Source: Acidimicrobiaceae bacterium (GTDB taxonomy: Bacteria > Actinomycetota > Acidimicrobiia > Acidimicrobiales > RAAP-2). From it: a stretch of 37,694 nt of DNA. The position numbers and the translations under genes are program-made. Shown in pieces: positions 29,073 through 35,767 of the stretch; position 1 is the first letter of the stretch; each line of letters begins with the position of its first letter. The stretch is from assembly GCA_027355725.1 (NCBI GenBank), contig DAIEHI010000181.1, forward strand, positions 1 through 37,694, in the 5' to 3' direction. A model generated the notes under the pieces. The model did not search any database. It saw only the letters and a list, made by a program, of their open reading frames with translations, and was not told where the DNA came from.

Positions 29073-29086
29073 AAGATAGTATCTTT
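29072..29086. promoter_or_regulatory. Perfect inverted repeat, probable GntR operator
   Basis: The 15-base site AAAGATAGTATCTTT has two perfect 7-base arms around one G, in the 198-base region between the binding-protein gene and the divergent D-amino-acid enzyme. Flanking ACATT (29065-29069) and AATGT (29090-29094) extend the dyad with a half-base offset of centre. The left part overlaps the shared 11-mer CATTATAAAGA (29066-29076) also present at 16103-16113. Placement over the minus-strand promoter fits repression. The regulator identity is inferred from the locus. Confidence 0.6.
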
Positions 29087-29198
29087 ACGAATGTTACGCG
29101 TCAAGTACTCCTCACTTTTCGAAGAAGAGCGGCACGGAGCTTTTGCACAACAATTGACACGGCAGCCAGGTGGCGTGCCGTACGGGGGGTGAATCGGC

Positions 29199-30293
29199 GT
29201 GCAGGTCTTTGATATCGACACCCCGGCTCTGGTCATTGATCTAGACCGGGTGCACGCCAATATCTCATCCATGGCCGCGCGCGCGACCACGGGTGGGGTC
29301 CGTCTGCGCCCCCACACCAAGACTCACAAGATGCCCGACATCGCGCGGCTCCAGATCGACGCGGGTGCCTCAGGCATCACGTGTGCGAAATTGAGCGAGG
29401 CCGAAGTGATGGTGCGCGCAGGTTTTGACGACATCCTCATAGCCTTTCCCATCTACGGCGCTTCAAAACTGGCTCGCTTGCAGGCACTGAGAGAGACCGC
29501 GCGCATCCAAGTGTCTCTCGACTCACTCGAAGTCGCGCGCGGCCTCGGAGCGCTCGGCGTCGCGAGTGGTGAGGATGTCGAGGTCATGGTTGAGGTCGAC
29601 ACCGGACTGCACCGCATGGGCCTCGAACCCGGTGAGCCAACGATTGAGCTCGTGACCCAACTGGTCGAGATCAAGGGCATCACCATCGTTGGATTCCTCA
29701 CCCACGCGGGTCACGCCTACGGCGTGCACGACCGCAGCGCACGCGCCGATCTCGTGAGGCGCGAGTTGGACGATCTCGTGTCGACCCAACACCGACTGGG
29801 TGAACTCGGCATTGAGGTGCGCGAGATCAGTGTCGGCTCGTCGCCAACAGTGGACGAAGAGATGCGACAACGTGGCGTGACCGAGGTTCGACCCGGCACG
29901 TACGTCTTCAACGACACCACGATGATTCGCCACGGTGTTGCCACCCAGGACACGTGTGCCGCCCACGTGGTCGCGACCGTCGTCAGTCGTCCGAGCCACG
30001 ACCGTTTCGTCGTCGACGCGGGGACGAAATGTCTGACCTCAGATGGAATGGGTCAACCCGGTTGGGTCCAATTCGCCGGCCGTGAAGAACTGTCGATGGA
30101 GTTCATGAATGAAGAGCACGGGGTTGGCCGTCTTGATGTCTCGCGAGGTGATTCTCTGGCAATCGGCGACAAGGTCCTGTTGATACCCAGTCACGTCTGT
30201 CCAGTGATCAACCTCTTCGATCACGCCATCGCCACTCGCGGCGAGCGCGTCGTTGGCCAACTCGAAGTGACCGGTCGCGGCAAGGTGCGCTGA
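29199..30293 (+). CDS. D-threonine aldolase / D-serine dehydratase-like PLP enzyme
   Basis: A 364-residue fold-type III PLP enzyme with an alanine-racemase-like barrel. The Schiff-base lysine is in RPHTKTHK near residue 40. The C-terminal metal site HVCPVINLFDHA carries the His-x-Cys seen in metal-dependent D-serine dehydratases and D-threonine aldolases. Such enzymes split D-beta-hydroxy amino acids to glycine plus an aldehyde, or dehydrate D-serine or D-threonine; which applies here is not clear. It starts with GTG behind a GGGGGGTGA run. It shares the regulated intergenic region with the transporter operon and is followed by the LysA-type decarboxylase after 72 bases. Confidence 0.87.
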   Translation: MQVFDIDTPALVIDLDRVHANISSMAARATTGGVRLRPHTKTHKMPDIARLQIDAGASGITCAKLSEAEVMVRAGFDDILIAFPIYGASKLARLQALRETARIQVSLDSLEVARGLGALGVASGEDVEVMVEVDTGLHRMGLEPGEPTIELVTQLVEIKGITIVGFLTHAGHAYGVHDRSARADLVRRELDDLVSTQHRLGELGIEVREISVGSSPTVDEEMRQRGVTEVRPGTYVFNDTTMIRHGVATQDTCAAHVVATVVSRPSHDRFVVDAGTKCLTSDGMGQPGWVQFAGREELSMEFMNEEHGVGRLDVSRGDSLAIGDKVLLIPSHVCPVINLFDHAIATRGERVVGQLEVTGRGKVR

Positions 30294-30337
30294 GACGCCA
30301 CGTGATCTAGCAGCGAACGCAATGACTTCAAAGACCC

Positions 30338-30351
30338 CAGTGCGCGCACTG
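30338..30351. promoter_or_regulatory. 14-base perfect palindrome before the decarboxylase gene
   Basis: CAGTGCGCGCACTG is a perfect palindrome 4 bases before the AAGGAG ribosome-binding site of the lysA-like gene. It could be an operator or could mask the ribosome-binding site when the RNA folds. About two such palindromes are expected by chance in a window of this size, so only its intergenic position is suggestive. Confidence 0.3.
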
Positions 30352-30365
30352 ACAAAGGAGAGACA

Positions 30366-31670
30366 ATGACACCCCAACCAGACAACCAGGCCACCGCCGA
30401 GCTCCTTGAGCTCTTCGCGACCGGCGCGAGCGTTGACGGTGAAGAGCTCGTCGTCGGCGGATGTCACGCGAGCGAACTCGCGGCCAGTTTTGGTACCCCC
30501 TCCCTCATCATCGACGAGGGGGCCCTTCGTGCGAGAGCTCGTAGGTACCGCGATGGGCTGGCGAGTCGTTGGCCCAATTCACAGGTCGTGTGGGCGTCTA
30601 AGTCACTTCCCTGCACTGCGCTCTATCGGGTCATGCACGAAGAGGGCCTTGGCATCGACGTGGCTGGCGGAGGCGAATTGGTCATGGCACTCAGCGCGGG
30701 GGCGGACCCGGCCACCTTCGTGCTGCACGGCAACGCGAAGACCGATCGCGAACTCGAAATGGCCGTGGCCGCCGGCGTGGGCACCGTGGTCATCGACAAC
30801 TTCGACGACATCGACCGCTTGGAGCGAATGGTCCCAGACGTGCAGGCGGTACTCGTTCGCGTGATGCCGAGCGTCAACGCCGCAACCCATGACGCCATCT
30901 CGACCGGGCACTCGAACTCGAAGTTCGGTCTGTCGCTCAGTGACGCAAAGCGTGCCATCGAGCGACTTCGCTCGAGCGACCGGTTGCGCCTCGACGGTCT
31001 ACACGTTCACGTCGGCTCACAGATTCTCGACACCGAGCCCTTCACGCGCGCCGTCGAGGCGATCGCCTCGCTCGGTGAGTTTCGCGTCTACGACCTCGGC
31101 GGAGGTCTCGGTGCGCGCTACACCCACGACATGCGTGTGCCACCGGTCGAGGAGTACCTCGACGCGCTGGTTGGCGCGGCGCACGAGCACCTGCCGGCGA
31201 GCGCACGAATCCTGATCGAACCGGGACGTTCCATGGTTGCAGAAGCCGCCATGACGCTCTATTCGGTCGTGACCGTCAAGCGTGGTGCGACTCGGTCATT
31301 CGTCGCGGTCGACGGTGGCATGGGCGACAACCTCGAGGTCTCGCTCTACGGTCAAGCCTTCGACGCCACTGTCGCCAACCGGGTTGGCCGTGGTGAGACG
31401 TTCTCCTTGGTGGGTCGTCACTGTGAGTCGGGTGACCAACTGATCGAATCGGTCGCTCTTCGTGAGCCTCGCATCGGCGACGTCATCGCCGTGCCCGTCA
31501 CTGGCGCCTACTGCATGACAATGGCGAACAACTACAACGGCGCGCTTCGTCCCCCGATTGTCATGGTCCACAACGGCGTTGCCAACCTGGTGCAGCGTCG
31601 AGAGACCTACGACGACCTACTCAGTCGCGACGTGGCGTGGCCGCAATCGCGTCGACGATCGAACGACTAG
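30366..31670 (+). CDS. lysA: Diaminopimelate decarboxylase-type PLP enzyme
   Basis: A 434-residue fold-type III decarboxylase with clear LysA landmarks. The Schiff-base lysine is in WASKSLPC (about residue 78), with HVHVGSQILD, YDLGGGLG, LIEPGRSMVAEA, VDGGMGDN, the substrate-binding GRHCESGDQL and the C-terminal GAYCMTMANNYNGALRPP. LysA removes CO2 from the D-centre of meso-diaminopimelate to give L-lysine. It sits in a peptide-uptake and D-amino-acid context, not beside biosynthesis genes, so a catabolic role (DAP from cell-wall peptides, or another D-diamino acid as in D-ornithine/D-lysine decarboxylases) is possible. Its TAG overlaps the dedA stop within CTAG. Confidence 0.85.
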   Translation: MTPQPDNQATAELLELFATGASVDGEELVVGGCHASELAASFGTPSLIIDEGALRARARRYRDGLASRWPNSQVVWASKSLPCTALYRVMHEEGLGIDVAGGGELVMALSAGADPATFVLHGNAKTDRELEMAVAAGVGTVVIDNFDDIDRLERMVPDVQAVLVRVMPSVNAATHDAISTGHSNSKFGLSLSDAKRAIERLRSSDRLRLDGLHVHVGSQILDTEPFTRAVEAIASLGEFRVYDLGGGLGARYTHDMRVPPVEEYLDALVGAAHEHLPASARILIEPGRSMVAEAAMTLYSVVTVKRGATRSFVAVDGGMGDNLEVSLYGQAFDATVANRVGRGETFSLVGRHCESGDQLIESVALREPRIGDVIAVPVTGAYCMTMANNYNGALRPPIVMVHNGVANLVQRRETYDDLLSRDVAWPQSRRRSND

Positions 31671-32275
31671 CTCGCGTTGTGTCGACGCACAGTGCGAATG
31701 CGGTGCCAGAGGCCCCAGGCGAGGAGCAGGACTATGGCGATGATCGTTGGCGTCTGGGCGTAGTGGAAGTCCTTTGAGACGCGGTCCCAGTTCGAACCAG
31801 CCGCGTAGCCGAGTCCGGTGAGCAGCGACACCCACGCGAGCGAGCCAACCACCGTCAACACCATGAAGCGTCCGCGCTTCATCTCAGCAATGCCCGCCGG
31901 CACCGAGATCGCACTTCGCACAACGGGAAGGACTCGACCGACCAGTACTGAGATCGCTCCGTACTTCTCGAACCAGCGCTCCGCGGCGTCGAGGTCCTTA
32001 TGGGTGAGCAGTATCCACTTGCCCCAACGATCGACAATGGTGCGACCGAGCGTGCGACCCACCTCATAGGCAATCACCGAACCAATGAGCGAGCCCACCG
32101 TACCGATCACGATGACCCCCCACACCGAGAACTGCGCGTGACCAGTCACCGCGGTCGTGCACAGCGCACCCGCGAAGCCAAAGGTCACCTCTGATGGCAG
32201 GGGTGCGCAGGCCGACTCGACGATGGCGAGCATGATGAGAGCGAAATAGCCGTAGTTCTGTATGAATGACTGCAT
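31667..32275 (-). CDS. DedA-family membrane protein
   Basis: A 202-residue integral membrane protein. Typical DedA features are YFALIMLAIVESACAPLPSEVTFGFAGAL near the N-terminus, ISVLVGRVLPVVRSAISVPAGIAEM in the middle and late membrane segments near GYAAGSNWDRVSKD and TIIAIVLLLAWGLW. The family is linked to lipid (undecaprenyl phosphate) flipping and membrane homeostasis. It is convergent with the decarboxylase gene. The 180 bases between it and hipA (32276-32455) hold no gene I can support. Confidence 0.93.
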   Translation of the reverse strand: MQSFIQNYGYFALIMLAIVESACAPLPSEVTFGFAGALCTTAVTGHAQFSVWGVIVIGTVGSLIGSVIAYEVGRTLGRTIVDRWGKWILLTHKDLDAAERWFEKYGAISVLVGRVLPVVRSAISVPAGIAEMKRGRFMVLTVVGSLAWVSLLTGLGYAAGSNWDRVSKDFHYAQTPTIIAIVLLLAWGLWHRIRTVRRHNAS

Positions 32276-32455
32276 CCCCCCATTCTGACCGATGCGGGGG
32301 AATCATCGTGTCACGCTGGTAAAGCCCATACCCAAGCGGTCTTTGTTGCGGTTACAGAAACTTCCGACCGTCGCACCAACACTCGGTCCCTCGACGATGG
32401 CTACTCGTCTGGAGACCTCAGATATGAACTGCCGTCTTCGCCCATGCGCCACGAG

Positions 32456-33778
32456 CTAACGAGGACGAAAGCGTTCGAGGTCAGCCGCGACGGCATCGAG
32501 CGCTCGTTGATCCACCTCGGCAGTGGTGGCGAACTCGGGCCACGCGTCAACGGCGTCGATCACTTCTCGCACAATCGCCTTGTAACCGGGAACCTCTTGG
32601 CGATCGCCAACGATGTAGAGATCCTCCAGTGTGATCATCTCGGTCTTGGCGTTGACGCGAAGGTTGTGGCGGCTCGTCCACTCACTGTTGGGACGGTAGG
32701 CGTGGGTGAGGTCGAAGGCTGGAGCGAGCTCCCACCCGCCATCACGGGTGCGCAGAAACGCGAAGTTCTTCGTATGGTCATCGCGATTCACCGCAACGAC
32801 GTTGAAGACCATGCGTCGATACGCCTGGTCCAAACTCGAAAGATCGAGTCCGAGCTGCTTGACGGTTGCGAGGTACTGGTCGTAGCTGTGCAGGCCCGAC
32901 TGGCGCTGGTCAAGGTGTGCGAGCGCCGCGAGCGAGAGCACGTGAACGCGTCCACCGTTTGCATCTCGGTCAAAACGCCGTGTCATGAAGTGTCGCCGCG
33001 GACCCTCTGCGAGCAAGAGGCAGTTCGTCATGTCAATACCCGCTGCTCGTGCCATCTCACTGTAGGCGTACTCAATACGCCCGTAGGATGCGCTCTCGCC
33101 CAGTCCGTCGCCGTGGCCGTCCATGCCCGTGGCGCTCACGCCGTCGAGCTTGATGATCCAATGCTCGAAGCCCGCCTCAAGTGGCGTGAACGCCGAGGCG
33201 AGTTGGTACGTGAGCGGATTGAACGAGATCACGGCCTTCGCTCGAGCACCTCCGGCACTCGAGCCCACCTGGATCAGTTGCTGGACCGCGGCGTGAGCGC
33301 TCTCATCCCCGACTAGTTCACCGCGCACAGTGAGTCGAGCGGCGAGAACGAGATCGGCCAGGGCAATCGCCGACGGGGCGTCGCCCGGCTCATCGATGGC
33401 GGGCGGACGAAATTCAAGCGCACCCATGGCTCTCGACGCCGCGTAGGCCAAGCGGTCGAGTGGTGTGATATTCGTCGGCGCCACACCGTGCTCGGCCATC
33501 CACGCGTTCACGAGGGCGTTACCGAAGGCGTCGGGCAGACTGTCACCGAGCAGAGGAACGAGGCCGTGAAAGGCGTCCGGGGCGAGTTGTGACCACTGGG
33601 CGAGTTCATAAGGGCGCTCTCGAAGCGGCATGTGCAGCGGTGAGAGTTCGACCCCGCCTGCAATCCACTGCGCGGTATAAGCAAAGACGTATCGACCAGT
33701 ACGCGGATCGGGCGCCACGACACCGACGCGACTGCCCCACGCCCACACTTCAATGTAGGGAACCTGGCGGTAGGTCAC
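32456..33778 (-). CDS. hipA: HipA-family serine/threonine kinase toxin
   Basis: A 440-residue HipA-type kinase. The N-terminal HipA domain shows PLLGDSLPDAFGNALVNAWM. The glycine-rich P-loop-like SSAGGARAKAVISF precedes WIIKLDG. The catalytic loop reads NVVAVNRDDHTKNFAFL (HipA-type DxxxxN arrangement), and the metal-binding APAFDLTHAY follows. In E. coli HipA phosphorylates glutamyl-tRNA synthetase, halting growth and giving persistence. All catalytic elements are intact. The GTG start overlaps the hipB stop as GTGA, the normal antitoxin-first order. Confidence 0.93.
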   Translation of the reverse strand: MTYRQVPYIEVWAWGSRVGVVAPDPRTGRYVFAYTAQWIAGGVELSPLHMPLRERPYELAQWSQLAPDAFHGLVPLLGDSLPDAFGNALVNAWMAEHGVAPTNITPLDRLAYAASRAMGALEFRPPAIDEPGDAPSAIALADLVLAARLTVRGELVGDESAHAAVQQLIQVGSSAGGARAKAVISFNPLTYQLASAFTPLEAGFEHWIIKLDGVSATGMDGHGDGLGESASYGRIEYAYSEMARAAGIDMTNCLLLAEGPRRHFMTRRFDRDANGGRVHVLSLAALAHLDQRQSGLHSYDQYLATVKQLGLDLSSLDQAYRRMVFNVVAVNRDDHTKNFAFLRTRDGGWELAPAFDLTHAYRPNSEWTSRHNLRVNAKTEMITLEDLYIVGDRQEVPGYKAIVREVIDAVDAWPEFATTAEVDQRALDAVAADLERFRPR

Positions 33779-34095
33779 GCACGCTCGCTTCGTCGCACTC
33801 GTCGCGCGACGTGTCCGCTGCTCGAGCGTGGCGCCTCGAGCAGCGTGAGTGGATTGAAACTCGATTCGCTCGGCGCCAGCGCCGACAGCCAGTGATCTTG
33901 TCCAAGGACGTGCACCACCCTCACGAGGGTGGTCGTTGTGGACCCGCGGCCGTTCTCGAGATTCTTCACAGCGCCCACTGAAATATTTGCGCGCTTGGCG
34001 AGTTCGAGTTGGGTCAGGCGGTGCTCGATCCGTTGAGCGCGCACGCTCTCGCCAAGGGTCACTTCAAGGTCGTCGAACTGATACATCATCTGCAC
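33775..34095 (-). CDS. hipB: HipB-type XRE antitoxin
   Basis: A 106-residue DNA-binding antitoxin. The helix-turn-helix lies at about residues 13-70 (LGESVRAQRIEHRLTQLELAKRANISVGAVKNLENGRGSTTTTLVRVVHVLG). The C-terminal tail is rich in arginine and serine. It should bind HipA and repress the operon through the AT-rich region upstream. Three possible ATG codons lie close together at the start; the first is used here, behind GGAGGTGC. Confidence 0.93.
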   Translation of the reverse strand: MQMMYQFDDLEVTLGESVRAQRIEHRLTQLELAKRANISVGAVKNLENGRGSTTTTLVRVVHVLGQDHWLSALAPSESSFNPLTLLEAPRSSSGHVARRVRRSERA

Positions 34096-34209
34096 CTCCG
34101 TAGAACCATAATAATGGCTTTTAAAGGAGTCAGTGCTGGTTTCTGTGGCAGTAAGAGTCAGTATTATTATTTTTATAGGTCAGTTTTGTAATAAAAGTCA
34201 TTTTTATAG
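34096..34209 (-). promoter_or_regulatory. AT-rich hipBA promoter region with direct repeats
   Basis: This stretch is far richer in A and T than anything else in the window. GTCA is repeated at 34129, 34157, 34179 and 34197 in the same orientation, three times as GTCAGT. The 8-mer TTTTATAG is repeated at 34171-34178 and 34202-34209. CTTTTAAAG (34118-34126) is nearly palindromic. HipB proteins bind several operators cooperatively, so these repeats are the natural candidates. The exact promoter hexamers are ambiguous. Confidence 0.5.
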
Positions 34210-34217
34210 ATATAAAA

Positions 34218-34348
34218 CCAAGATCACCTGACATAAGACATCTCTGAGCGCCATGCTGGGTCTCGGCGAGGTCAGGATACGTGGGTGTCCGATTGCGCGG
34301 AGGGAACCCAGGAATTCCGCCATTTCATCCCGTATGAGGTGATCTTGG
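34218..34348. repeat. Long-spaced perfect 12-base inverted repeat
   Basis: CCAAGATCACCT at 34218-34229 is exactly complementary to AGGTGATCTTGG at 34337-34348, with 107 bases between. I estimate the chance of such a pair in a 300-base gap as a few in a thousand. It lies in the 312-base gap between the nucleotidyltransferase gene and hipB, which holds no gene I can support. No target-site duplication flanks it. It could be ends of a small element, a folded RNA or a transcription barrier between the two modules. Confidence 0.5.
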
Positions 34349-34407
34349 AGGATGGGCACAACGGCGTCGCAGATTGCAGTTATGTCCTTCGGATCTGAAG
34401 GACATGT

Positions 34408-34938
34408 TCACTCATCGCGAGACAGCAAGCCTTCGAGTATTTGTAGTGACCGGGCCTTGATCACTTCGGTTGGGTAGTAATGGTCGAACACGTCAACGGC
34501 GGCCTGGGTCGTGGTAATGCCACAAGCTGTAATCAGTAGGTCGATATCTTCAGCGTCGCGAGGTCGACCCGCGTACAGCTTCATAGCGAGCAGAAGTGAG
34601 CACCCGGCAATACTGACCGTCACCCCCGCGCGAGTGATGTGAATCTCCCAATCCTCGGGCTCGTCGTGGTGGCTCGCGAACATCTTGACGGCGTCGTTGA
34701 GCCACGTCTCCGGCCAATTTCGCGCCCCTGCTACCGAGCGGATGGCCTCGTCGACGTCTGTCGATGGCGAGTAGAGGGCATCAATGTCCCGTGACAGTGC
34801 CTCTCGGTTCGCCTGAATCATTACTGCCGCTCCGCCGACGACTTGAATGTGCGATGTAGAACCACGTCTGATGAGCTCATCGACAAGGGATTCGAGACCC
34901 TCGCGAACATCGTCTGGTGAGAAGAGGGGATCAGACAC
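34408..34938 (-). CDS. Nucleotidyltransferase-fold protein, possible toxin
   Basis: A 176-residue protein with a minimal nucleotidyltransferase core: QVVGGAAVMI (residues 32-41), the metal pair Asp51/Asp53 (SRDIDALY), and the later MKLYAGRPRDAEDIDLL with a third aspartate. This pattern is shared by DUF6036/AbiEii/MenT-like proteins, several of which are toxins that modify tRNA. The open frame extends to 35196, but the GTG at 34938 overlaps the regulator stop by 8 bases and fits the family, while the upstream part lies inside the regulator gene in another frame. The pairing suggests a toxin with its antitoxin; function is inferred. Confidence 0.75.
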   Translation of the reverse strand: MSDPLFSPDDVREGLESLVDELIRRGSTSHIQVVGGAAVMIQANREALSRDIDALYSPSTDVDEAIRSVAGARNWPETWLNDAVKMFASHHDEPEDWEIHITRAGVTVSIAGCSLLLAMKLYAGRPRDAEDIDLLITACGITTTQAAVDVFDHYYPTEVIKARSLQILEGLLSRDE

Positions 34939-35503
34939 TCGCGAGATCCGCCTCGGCCAGCCACACCCCGTGGTCTGCGAGCGCTTCGGGGACCTCCGAC
35001 AGGTCGGTGTACACAGATGCCTTCCACGGCTCGGCCAGCGTCCGCCAGGGCTGGTCAACCCACTCGGGGATTGGTAAGCCGTCCTTGGCGAGGTGGTGCT
35101 CGACGAGTCCAGCGAGTGCCGCGTCGTAACGCTCATCGCCGCACGGAGCGGGCTCGGTAACGCACAACGCAACGCGCAAGGGCTTCGTCGCTGCACTCAA
35201 TTCGTCGCTGAGTCCAATCAGTGCCCGAAAGGCCACCTTTTGGCTGGCCCGCTTCGAGCGGAGCTCTCGGTAGATGAAGTCGGCCCACGCGGCCACCGGA
35301 GAACTCGAGGTGGGAAGCGCGCAGAGCCGGTAACCGGCAGCTCCAAGTAAGCGTTCGAGTGCAGCCGACCCAGGGTCATGCGCACACCGCTCGACGTCAG
35401 CCACGGCTGAACCAAAGACCTTCGCCCGCTCTGCCAAGTCACGCTGACTGAGACCACTGCTCCTTCGAGCGGTCCTCACAAGCTGCGCTGCTATCTGAGC
35501 CAT
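34931..35503 (-). CDS. XRE-type regulator with C-terminal extension, possible antitoxin
   Basis: A 190-residue protein. Residues 14-58 form a helix-turn-helix (SGLSQRDLAERAKVFGSAVADVERCAHDPGSAALERLLGAAGYRL). The remaining 130 residues are helical and unrecognised, with WADFIYRELR and a tryptophan-rich IPEWVDQPWRTLAEPWK. It starts with ATG behind a strong AAGGAGG and is translated together with the nucleotidyltransferase. The arrangement resembles toxin-antitoxin or abortive-infection regulator/nucleotidyltransferase pairs. Confidence 0.75.
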   Translation of the reverse strand: MAQIAAQLVRTARRSSGLSQRDLAERAKVFGSAVADVERCAHDPGSAALERLLGAAGYRLCALPTSSSPVAAWADFIYRELRSKRASQKVAFRALIGLSDELSAATKPLRVALCVTEPAPCGDERYDAALAGLVEHHLAKDGLPIPEWVDQPWRTLAEPWKASVYTDLSEVPEALADHGVWLAEADLASV

Positions 35504-35529
35504 CGTAAGTCCTCCTTGCTATGACATTT

Positions 35530-35540
35530 ACTAGCATAGT
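35530..35540 (-). promoter_or_regulatory. Possible operator/-10 region of the XRE-nucleotidyltransferase operon
   Basis: ACTAGCATAGT has ACTA/TAGT arms around three bases and overlaps TATGCT on the minus strand, a weak -10 candidate about 30 bases before the regulator ATG. Autoregulation by the XRE protein would act here. The rest of the 264-base gap up to mutM (35504-35767) holds no gene I can support. Confidence 0.3.
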
Positions 35541-35681
35541 GTCCGAGTCGTTAGGCCGCGCAATCAACACCGTGGGGATTGTCAAAGTCCTCTGCATCAA
35601 GCCTTTGGTTAGGTGGAATGTTGAGTAGGTGACCGTAAATCAAATCGGGGACGGAGAAACGTAGGCAATTCAACCAAATTC

Positions 35682-35697
35682 TCGCTCAACCGAGCGA
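35682..35697 (-). terminator. Weak stem-loop downstream of mutM
   Basis: TCGCTC and GAGCGA form a 6-base stem with a 4-base loop (AACC), 70 bases after the mutM stop. On the minus strand it is followed by GAATTTGGTT, not a clear U-run. It may end mutM transcription before the next operon, but support is thin. Confidence 0.25.
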
Positions 35698-35767
35698 ATA
35701 GTCCGACGCATCGCGATTCTGGGTGTTCACCGCCCGCCCTCGTCTCTCGACCTTGCCCATACACGAC

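Noticed and set aside
34129..34200. Spaced GTCA repeats as a CRISPR array or iterons
   Set aside because: The repeats are only 4-6 bases, the spacing is irregular, and no cas or replication genes are nearby; a promoter role is simpler.
34408..34410. TGA at the end of the nucleotidyltransferase gene read as selenocysteine
   Set aside because: No selenocysteine-insertion hairpin is evident directly after it, and the protein family ends near this point.
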